A model generated the notes under the pieces. That model did no database searches. It was given only the letters and a program-made list of their open reading frames with translations, and had not been told where the DNA came from. Below, in pieces: positions 56,328 to 64,000 of a stretch of DNA of 64,000 bases (position 1 is its first letter; every line of letters begins with the position of its first letter). A program made the position numbers and the translations under genes. Location of the stretch: contig QANZ01029966.1 in assembly GCA_003254925.1 (NCBI GenBank), forward strand, positions 47,547-111,546, in the 5' to 3' direction. Source of the stretch: Chamaecrista fasciculata (Eukaryota > Streptophyta > Magnoliopsida > Fabales > Fabaceae).

Positions 56328-59300
56328 TAGGAATAAATTTAAGGACTAAAAACTAGGCTTTCTATATCAATTACAGTATTGCACCTTGACCAAAAGTGTA
56401 AATATAAAAAATGATAGGTTTTGAGCTATTAAATTTGATGCCTCTTGGCTAAATTAAAAAATTTTCCTTAAATAGGGTACCGATTTCTACCCGGTATGTA
56501 CAAGGTAGAACTCGATACTCCATTTATGGAAAGTTTATATTTTAATCCAATTAAAATATAGAAAATGGAAAAAAATTAAAAGGTGGAATTTTGTCGGTAC
56601 CAATGCACATTTTTCTCACAATTTTTTGTATAGACTAGGTCCAAACTCGTGCAGTGCACGGAAGTTCAACTCATATAATCGTTATATAAGTAGATGAACT
56701 TGAACTTTGCAATACGATATTTGGCCATATATATGTGTAGCACAAAAAAGATTAGTAACAGAAAATAAACTGCTCATGATTTAACCCAAAAAAATTATGG
56801 ACTAAGATGTATATTTTCATTATTTAGGGACTAAATCATAGTTTAGGATTAAATTTAAGGTCTAAAAACTAGGGTTTCTATATCAATTACAGTATTGCAC
56901 TTTGACCAAAGGTGTATATATAAAAAATGATAGGTTTTGAACTATTAAATTTGATGCCTCTTGGCTAAATTAAAAAACTTTCCATAAATAGGATACCGAG
57001 TTCTACATGGTACGTACCGGGTAGAGCTCGTTACTCCATTTATGGAAAGTTTTTATTTTAAACCAATTAAAATATAGAAAATGGAAAAAAAAAAAATAAA
57101 TGGGGGAATTTTTTCGATACCAATGCACATTTTCCTCACAATTTTTTTTATAGACTAGGGCCAACCCCGTGCAGTGCACGGAAGTTCAACTCATATAATC
57201 GTTATATAAGTAGATGGATATGAACTTTGCAATACGATATTAAGCCATATATATGTGTAGCACAAAAAAGATTCGTAACAGAAAATAAACTGTTCATGAT
57301 TTAACCCAAACATACCCTAAATAATTGATGNATTTTAAACTAATTAAAATATAGAAAATGGAAAAAAAAAATAAATGTTGGAATTATTTCGGTACCAATG
57401 CACATTTTCCTCACAAATTTTTTTATAGAGTAACGCCAAACCCGTGCCGTGCACGGAAGTTCAACTCATATAATCTTTATATAAGTAAATGGACATGAAC
57501 TTTGCAATACGATATTAAGCCATATATATGTGTAGCACAAAAAAGATTCGTAACAGAAAATAAACTGCTCATGATTTAACCCAAACATACCCTAAATTAT
57601 TGATGTTTGCGAAAAAATTATGGACTAAGATGTATATTTTCAATATTTAGGGACTAAATCATAGTTTAGGATTAAATTTAAGGTCTAAAAACTAGGCTTT
57701 CTATTTCAATTACAGTATTGCACCTTGACCAAAAGTGTATATATGAAAAATGATAGGTTTTGAGCTATTAAATTTGATGCCTCTTGGCTAAATTAAAAAA
57801 CTTTCCATAAATAGGGTACCGAGTTCTACCCGGTACATACCCGGTTGAACTCGGTACTCCATTTATGGAAAGTTTTTATTTTAAACCAATTAAAATATAG
57901 AAAATGGAAAAAAATGGTAGAATTTTGTCGGTACCAATGCACATTTTCCTCACAAATATTTTTTATAGACTAGGGCCAAACCCGTGCAGTGCACGGAAGT
58001 TCAACTCATATAATCGTTATATAAGTAGATGGACATGAACTTTGCAAAACGATATTAAGCCATATATATATGTGTAGCACAAAAAAGATTCGTACCAAAA
58101 AATAAACTGCTCATGATTTAACCCAAACATACCCTAAATAGTTGATGTTTGCGAAACAATTATGGACTAAGATGTATATTTTCATTATTTAGGGACTAAA
58201 TCATAATTTAGGAATAAATTATAGGACTACAAACTAGGCTTTCTATTTCAATTACAGTATTGTACTTTGACCAAAAGTGTATATATAAACAATGATAGGT
58301 TTTGAGCTATTAAATTTGATGCCTCTTGGCTAAATTAAAAAACTTTCCACAAATAGCGTACCGAGTTCTACTACTCGATTTATGGAAAGTTTTTATTTTA
58401 AACCAATTAAAATATAGAAAATGGAAAAAAAAATAAATGGTGGAATTTTTTCGGTACCAATGCACATTTTCCTCACAATTTTTTTTATAGACTAGGGCCA
58501 AACCCGTGCAGTGCACGGAAGTTCAACTCATATAATCGTTATATAAATAGATAGAAATGAACTTTGCAATACGATAATAAGGCATATATATGTGTAGCAC
58601 AAAAAAGATTTGTAACAGAAAATAAACTGCTTATGATTTAACCCAAACATACCCTAAATAGTTGATGTTTGCGAAAAAATTATGGACTAAGATGTATATT
58701 TTCATTATTTAGGGACTAAATCATAGTTTAGGATTAAATTTAAGGACTAAAAACTAGGCTTTCTTTTTCAATTACAGTATTGCACCTTGACCATAAGTGT
58801 ATATATAAAAAATGATAGGTTTTGAGCTATTAAATTTGATGCCTCTTGGCCAAATTAAAAAACTTTCCATAAATAGGGTACCGAGTTCTACCCGGTACGT
58901 ACCGGGTAAAACTCGGTACTCCATTTATGGAAAGTTTTTATTTTAAACCAATTAAAATATAGAAAATGAAAAAAAAATGGTGGAATTTTGTCGGTACCAA
59001 TGCACATTTTCCTCACAATGTTTTTTTATAGACTACCAAACCCGTGCAGTGAACAGAAGTTCAACTCATATAATCGTTATATAAGTAGATGGACATGAAC
59101 TTTGCAAAACATATTAAGCCATATATATGTGTAGCACAAAAAAGATTCGTAACAGAAAATAAACTGCTCATGATTTAACCCAAACATACCATAAATAGTT
59201 GATGTTTGCGAAAAAATTATGGACTAAGATGTATATTTTTATTATTTAGGGACTAAATCATAGTTTAGGAATAAATTTAAGGACTAAAGACTAGGCTTTC

Positions 59301-60073
59301 TATATCAATTATAGTATTGCACTTTGACCAAAGGTGTATATATAAAAAATGATAGGTTTTGAACTATTAAATTTGATGCCTCTTGGCTAAATTAAAAAAT
59401 TTTCCATTAATAGGGTACCTAGTTCTACCCGGTACGTACCGGGTAGAACTTGGTACTCCATTTATGGAAACTTTTTATTTTAAACCAATTAAAATATAGA
59501 AAATGGAAAAAAAATAAATGGTGGAATTTTGTAAGTACCAATGCACATTTTCCTCACAATTTTTTTATAGACTAGGGCCAAACCAGTGCAGTGCACGGAA
59601 GTTCAACTCATATAATCGTTATATAAATAGATGGACATGAACTTTGCAATATGATAATAAGGCATATATATGTGTAGCACAAATAAGATTTGTAACAAAA
59701 AATATACTGCTCATGATTTAACCCAAACATACCTTAAATAATTGATGTTTGCGAAAAAATTATGGACTAAGATGTATATTTTCATTATTTAGGGACTAAA
59801 TCATAGTTTAGGAATAAATTATAGGACTAAAAACTAGGCTTTCTATTTCAATTATAGTATTGTACTTTGACCAAAAGTGTATATATAAACAATGATAGGT
59901 TTTGAGCTATTAAATTTGATGCCTCTTGGCTAAATTAAAAAACTTTCCATAAATAGGGTACCGAGTTCTACTCGGTACGTACCGGGTAGAACTTGGTCCT
60001 CTATTTATGGAAAGTTTTATTTTAAACCAATTAAAATATAGAAAATGAAAAAAAATAAATGGTGGAATTTTGA
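56328..60073 (-). mobile_element. Head-to-tail array of eight Helitron-like units
   Basis: On the - strand each unit ends with a hairpin CCGTGCA-C-TGCACGG, 8 nt (GTTTGGCC), then CTAG, the canonical Helitron 3' end. The next unit starts at once with TCTATA, a Helitron-type 5' end, with no host sequence between. Junctions in + coordinates lie before 56635, 57155, 57430 (mutated), 57970, 58492, 59033 (CTAC) and 59572, giving unit lengths of 520-542 bp. The unit at 57155-57429 is only 275 bp and contains an N (57331), so its middle may be an assembly gap. The first unit lacks its 3' part and the last lacks about 50 bp at its 5' end. There is no Rep/helicase coding, so units are non-autonomous. 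The alternative is a satellite derived from one Helitron end. Confidence 0.7.
56463..60013. repeat. 70-bp palindrome repeated once per Helitron-like unit
   Basis: A 35+35 bp palindrome without loop (TTTCCATAAATAGGGTACCG...CCCGGTAC|GTACCGGG...CCATTTATGGAAA). It is found at 56463-56532, 56979-57048, 57802-57871, 58344-58388, 58864-58933, 59401-59470 and 59944-60013. The 58344 copy has lost 25 bp of the hairpin tip, as expected from replication slippage across a hairpin. The 57155 unit lacks it where the N lies. Confidence 0.9.
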
Positions 60074-60255
60074 AAACAATTAAAAAGAGAAGAGTATGAG
60101 AAAAAAATATATATTATAAATTGATGAACCAAATAAGAACAAGATCTCACAAGTGTTGAAACATCCAATCCAAACTCACCCTAAGCCAAGAAGAGAAGTT
60201 TAGCCACTCAGGGTCATAAAAGCACAAAATATCAAAAGAAGTTAGATAATAGGGA

Positions 60256-60614
60256 GGTAGAGATAGCACTGTTAAACGGGCCGGCCCGGCCCGTTCCGTT
60301 ACGGGCCACGGGCTAAACGGGCCGGGCCGTTTAGGCCCGTTTTTAAACGGGCCAAATTTTTAAACCCAAGCCCGCCCATTTAGCGGGCGGGCCGGGCCGG
60401 CCCGTGGGCCTAAACATTTTTACATGCAAATTTTCTTAAAAAAATGTAAACGGGCCTAACCGCCCCGGCCCGTTACGGGCCACGGGCTAAAGGGGCGGGC
60501 CGTTTAGGCCCGTTTTTAAACGGGCCAAATTTTTTAAGCCCAAGCCCGCCCATTTAGCGGGCGGGCCGGGCCGGCCCGCGGGCCTAAGCCCGTTTTGACA
60601 GTGCTAGGTAGAGA
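60256..60614. mobile_element. hAT-type MITE (60264-60606), 8-bp TSD
   Basis: The ends are TAGCACTGTTAAACGGGCC and the inverted GGGCCTAAGCCCGTTTTGACAGTGCTA (last 9 bp CAGTGCTA). The perfect 8-bp duplication GGTAGAGA lies at 60256-60263 and 60607-60614. The interior is built of GGGCCGGGCC motifs and contains a direct duplication of about 110 bp (ACGGGCCACGGGCTAAA... at 60301 and 60475). Strongly GC-rich in an AT-rich setting. Confidence 0.9.
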
Positions 60615-61787
60615 TATCTCATTACAAGCTTTGAAGGGGAGAATTTATAGTATTTTTAAGCCTAATTTCCTTCTAAAATTTCCTATTTTTGAGATACTCA
60701 TGGTACGATCTCTAATAACACTTCAAAACTGAGCAGTCGAATCTTGAATCTTGAGCAAGACTTGTGCACCACGAAAATTTCCTTTTATCTCACAATCATG
60801 GGATTGGAAAGGATAATAACTAGAAAAATTCAATGAAGAATCAGTTGTCGTTGAGTTTAGATGCCCTCCAATTTACATTGAAGGCAATGATCTGTATTGG
60901 ATCACACGAAAGAAATTGATTTTGATGGATGTTGACATAGAAACATTTTTACAGTTTGAAATTCCAGAAGGACACCAACTGTAGTATTCATAATACTTGC
61001 CGTGACAATTACAATACTTGAAGATTTATAATTGTCTTGCTTCCATTATCTATACGGGCAAACAAGAATATCAAATACACACATTTGATAGTGAGACAGG
61101 AACATGGGATTTTCTTCAAATATCCAACTGGGGGTTTGGAAGTTAATTCGAGTTTTTCAAAGTTTGGATCAATGAAGAATTAGTTATTAGAACGATTTTT
61201 TATGCCCAATTTGACATGCTTATTTAATAAATAATATGTCTAAAGAATAATTTGATTAGATAACCAATGTTTTAGTAAATTTGTCCTCTTTAAAAAATTC
61301 CTATCAAATTTATTTATTTTTTTAAAAAAAACCTCAAAAAAGTAAAATAAAACTACACATTCTTTATATTTTTATTTTCAAGTTTGAACATGATGCATGC
61401 TCTTAAATAGTTTCCTTCTTTAATTTATAACAATTAAATATATTATGATTTTCATAATTTATAAACCACTTGGATAAATCTCATGCTTAAAAAATTAAAT
61501 TACATCCATCTTCCACTTGAAGAAATTATAAGCCACTTGGATAAATCTCATGATAATTAGATAGTAAAAAGTAACTTTTAATAAAAAAAATTTGTTGAAT
61601 ATTTTAAACAACTAATAAAGAATATGTGCAAACCGCGTGATATCATTTTCATATAATATAAACATTTAATTCTATATATGTATATATACGTATACAAAAA
61701 TTGTATTTAAGCATATTATAAGAAATTTACAACACTATTAAAAAAACTTGACAACATTAACAGTATTTTTTATTTAACCATATTATT
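60615..61787. other. Intergenic region
   Basis: No supported gene. 60700-61150 is less AT-rich and could be a gene relic, but the frames are short and unrecognised. Confidence 0.3.
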
Positions 61788-62195
61788 GTTCATACCAATG
61801 TTATTAAAATCGGATCGGAGAGTGGCCCGGACAGACCTTTGNTATTAGGTTAGTAAAAATGAAAAAACAATAGTTTTTTTCTTTGTTTTAAGAGGTTTAC
61901 AATATTTTTTTATTAACTTTATATTACTTTTTTGCATTTGGCATACAAAACCAACAAAAAGAATAAAAAAAATGATTTTTTCATAGAAAATAGTGACCCG
62001 ACCAGTTTTCTAAAAATTGCTCCGGGTCACAGTTCAACCCCGATCAATCCAGTCCGAAGCGATTTTTGGCGGTGCAAAGCAGGCCAATCTTCAGAACGGT
62101 CCAATGGTCCAAACCGATCCGTCTTCACTATCGAGTCATGGTCGGATCAATTTGATCGTCCGATCCGATCCGAGTTTCATAACATTGGTTCATAC
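61788..62195. mobile_element. hAT-type MITE (61796-62187), 8-bp TSD
   Basis: The ends are CAATGTTATTAAAATCGG and the inverted CGAGTTTCATAACATTG. The perfect 8-bp duplication GTTCATAC lies at 61788-61795 and 62188-62195. The arms have CGGATCGG/CCGATCCG motifs. A single N at 61842 lies in the left arm. Open frames at 61932-62219 are repeat-derived. Confidence 0.9.
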
Positions 62196-62920
62196 ACAAG
62201 TCTAGCTAGCGATAGTTGAACTAACACACATTAAAGTACAAAGTCTTCATATATCAAATTAACTTCCAAAACAAATAATCTATTTAAGTATTTATTTCTT
62301 TTTAAAAAAAGTATGCATACAAGAGTATATTACAAATTTTGAATATGAGAAAAAAAAAAGTAGTGACAAAATAATAAATAATAATCCACAATCTCATTTA
62401 CCTCCAAAGTTCTTCCTAATAAATATATTGTAACCAATAATTATATATAGTGTTAAATTGTAAAAATTTGTACAAAGTTTTGGTATTTTAAAATTTTGAT
62501 TTTTATATCTAGGAAAAAAGTTTGTAACCTTTTAAAAACTTAACAAATAATTATAGTGCATATTTTATAATTATTGATAAAAATTCAACAATCCATAATG
62601 CATGATTACTTTTTTGTTTTTATGGATCATACTGGAAGTGGAATGTCAATTATATACATATATATATATATATTATTTAAAGAAAAACTCAATTTACATT
62701 ATATTTAGCTGCTCATATTCTCATATTTTGTATTTATTGGCTTCCTCAAATGATTGGCAAGACATCTAACCATGAGCCGTGTGTGTGGGACAATTTACTA
62801 GCTTCTCATTTGATCTAGACTTAAGGATTCCTTTGTTAACTCTTTCATTAGGGATAATCTTTATATTTTATTTTCTGTTCTCTGTTGCTTTGTTAATTCT
62901 TTGAGTATTCAATATATATA
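62196..62920. other. AT-rich intergenic region
   Basis: No gene or bounded repeat recognised. Confidence 0.4.
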
Positions 62921-63073
62921 GGGTAAATTACACAAGAAGGCTCTATGGTTTGACTCATTTTCAAATAGGGTCCCTGTGGTTTAAAAAGTTTCAAATTGGA
63001 GCCTGTGGTTTGTTCTGTTAACAAAAAGGGTCCTGAGGTTTAAACTCAGGGGAGGTGTCTGTGCATTTTGACC
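62921..63073. mobile_element. Chimeric foldback remnant
   Basis: The left end GGGTAAATTACACAAGAAGG with GGTCCCTGTGGTTT motifs matches the 20910 family. The right end AAACTCAGGGGAGGTGTCTG...GCATTTTGACC matches the remnant at 5345-5500. The two ends of different families are joined within 153 bp. Confidence 0.5.
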
Positions 63074-63590
63074 TATATTAAATATATCATACAAATGTAT
63101 ATATACATATATATTTTAAGAAGTTTTATTTTTCAGCAATTTCTATCATTATTCTTCTCTAAAATTTATTGCAATAAACAAACTCTTTCATATATATATA
63201 TACATATGACATTTTTACTATAAGAAATATACCCTTGCCAAAAAAAAAAACTTTTGCACATCTTCATTCATAAGTTACTCCATTTTTAAATACATTTCAT
63301 TTTTTTTTGGTAATTAAGAACACATCTAATCTTCTTTAATCTACATACTATAGCTTGAAAAAGTTTAAGATAAGGCCACCTACATAATGGCTTAATTAAA
63401 CTAAAGCATTGAGGAAGCATTTAATTAATTCATCTTGTCCCATATATATCATTTCTTTTTCTTCTGTTTTGTTTTATTGCTCAAAGAGCATTCATTCTCA
63501 ATAGCCAAATCTTAATTTAGTCCTTGTTAATTAATAACCTAAAGCCAATTGATAATCTATACTATCTAATAAAACAATGTTTTCTTTTGA

Positions 63591-63730
63591 CACGTGTCAG
63601 CACCTGCTTTAAAGTAGCAAATTTTTTTTTCTTCATTGCATTGAGAAATTAACACGTGTCCCTCCCTGCTTTAAAGTAGCAAATTTTTTTTTTCTTCATT
63701 GCATTGAGAAATTAACACGTATCCCTATTT
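63591..63730. repeat. 62-bp tandem repeat, two full copies
   Basis: CACGTGTC...CTGCTTTAAAGTAGCAAATTT...CTTCATTGCATTGAGAAATT is repeated with starts at 63591, 63653 and 63716 (third copy partial). Confidence 0.9.
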
Positions 63731-64000
63731 TTTTTTCTTTTTTCCATCCTCAATCTTTTTTTTTGTCAATTTTATCCTCAAAATTTATATCAACTGTCAA
63801 TTTCATCCTCAATTTTTTTTTATTGTCAATTTTGTACTTTATGATTTTGTCCCCAAACTTTACATCAACTCTCAATTTCGTCCCCAAACTTTTTTTTCTT
63901 TCAACTTCGTCCCCAAACTTTACACAAGCTGTCAATTTCATCCTCAATCTTTTTTTATTGTCAATTTTGTACTTTCTGATTTTGTCCCCAAACTTTACAT
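63731..64000. repeat. Spaced-motif repeat cut by the window end
   Basis: Recurring TGTCAATTTTGT, TTCATCCTCAATTTTTTT and TTGTCCCCAAACTTTACAT motifs, related to the arms of the 39754 MITE (GTCAATTTTGTCCTCAA). Probably the left arm of a foldback continuing beyond the window. Confidence 0.5.

Noticed and set aside
56328-60073. CRISPR-like array
   Set aside because: Units are about 540 bp and nearly identical throughout, with no short repeat and unique spacer pattern; this is plant nuclear DNA.
61932-62219. 95-codon + strand frame
   Set aside because: It is contained in a hAT MITE with an exact target duplication; the residues come from CCGATCC-type repeats.

Overview
This is an AT-rich plant nuclear window, almost certainly from a eudicot. 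The evidence is one gene with four short GT-AG introns, tRNA-derived SINEs, Ty1/copia LTRs, Tourist, hAT and Mutator-type MITEs, L1-type LINE 3' ends and a Helitron-like array. The genus cannot be named from sequence alone. Only one convincing intact protein-coding gene is present, on the + strand at 47997-49561. It has five exons and encodes 392 aa of an uncharacterised, Gln/Asn-rich, plant-type protein. Almost everything else is transposon-derived or featureless AT-rich spacer.

Layout. 1-1464: right part of a composite foldback whose left end is outside the window, with degenerate telomere-like (TTTAGGG) stretches. 2922-3314: LINE RNase H pseudogene. 4258-7844: a run of foldback (Mutator-like) elements, one with a hAT MITE in its terminal repeat and one interrupted by a LINE RNase H fragment. 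7946-10349: decayed intron-containing fragment of an SMC3 (cohesin) gene. 11450-16620: segment that also exists in direct orientation at about 41.2-44.0 kb. Each copy has since collected its own insertions. The first copy holds a 1.1 kb foldback with a captured gene fragment and a near-perfect 616-bp palindrome. 20910-21866: Mutator-type element with a perfect 9-bp target duplication and a captured gene start in both arms. 25639-32096: hAT, Mutator-type and Tourist MITEs. 32338-34600: a foldback split by a gag-only copia retrotransposon (32462-34312). 35177-35778: sequence gap. 37363-39500: solo-LTR-like element. 39754-40645: two Mutator-type MITEs. 42935-43136 and 45534-45731: two SINEs of one family in opposite orientation. 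46710-47066: hAT MITE just upstream of the gene. 51828-55515: nested foldbacks and a GC-rich palindrome. 56328-60073: head-to-tail array of eight roughly 540-bp Helitron-like units. 60264-62187: two hAT MITEs. The last 400 bp are short tandem repeats cut by the window edge.

The most unusual item is the array at 56.3-60.1 kb. Read on the - strand, most unit junctions join a Helitron-type 3' end (hairpin, 8 nt, CTAG) directly to a Helitron-type 5' end (TCTATA). Most units also carry a 70-bp near-perfect palindrome. Because the window is a nest of non-autonomous transposons, no pathway or operon can be reconstructed. The relationships that can be read are insertion orders, given in the entries. 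Element boundaries backed by exact target-site duplications are reliable; others are approximate.
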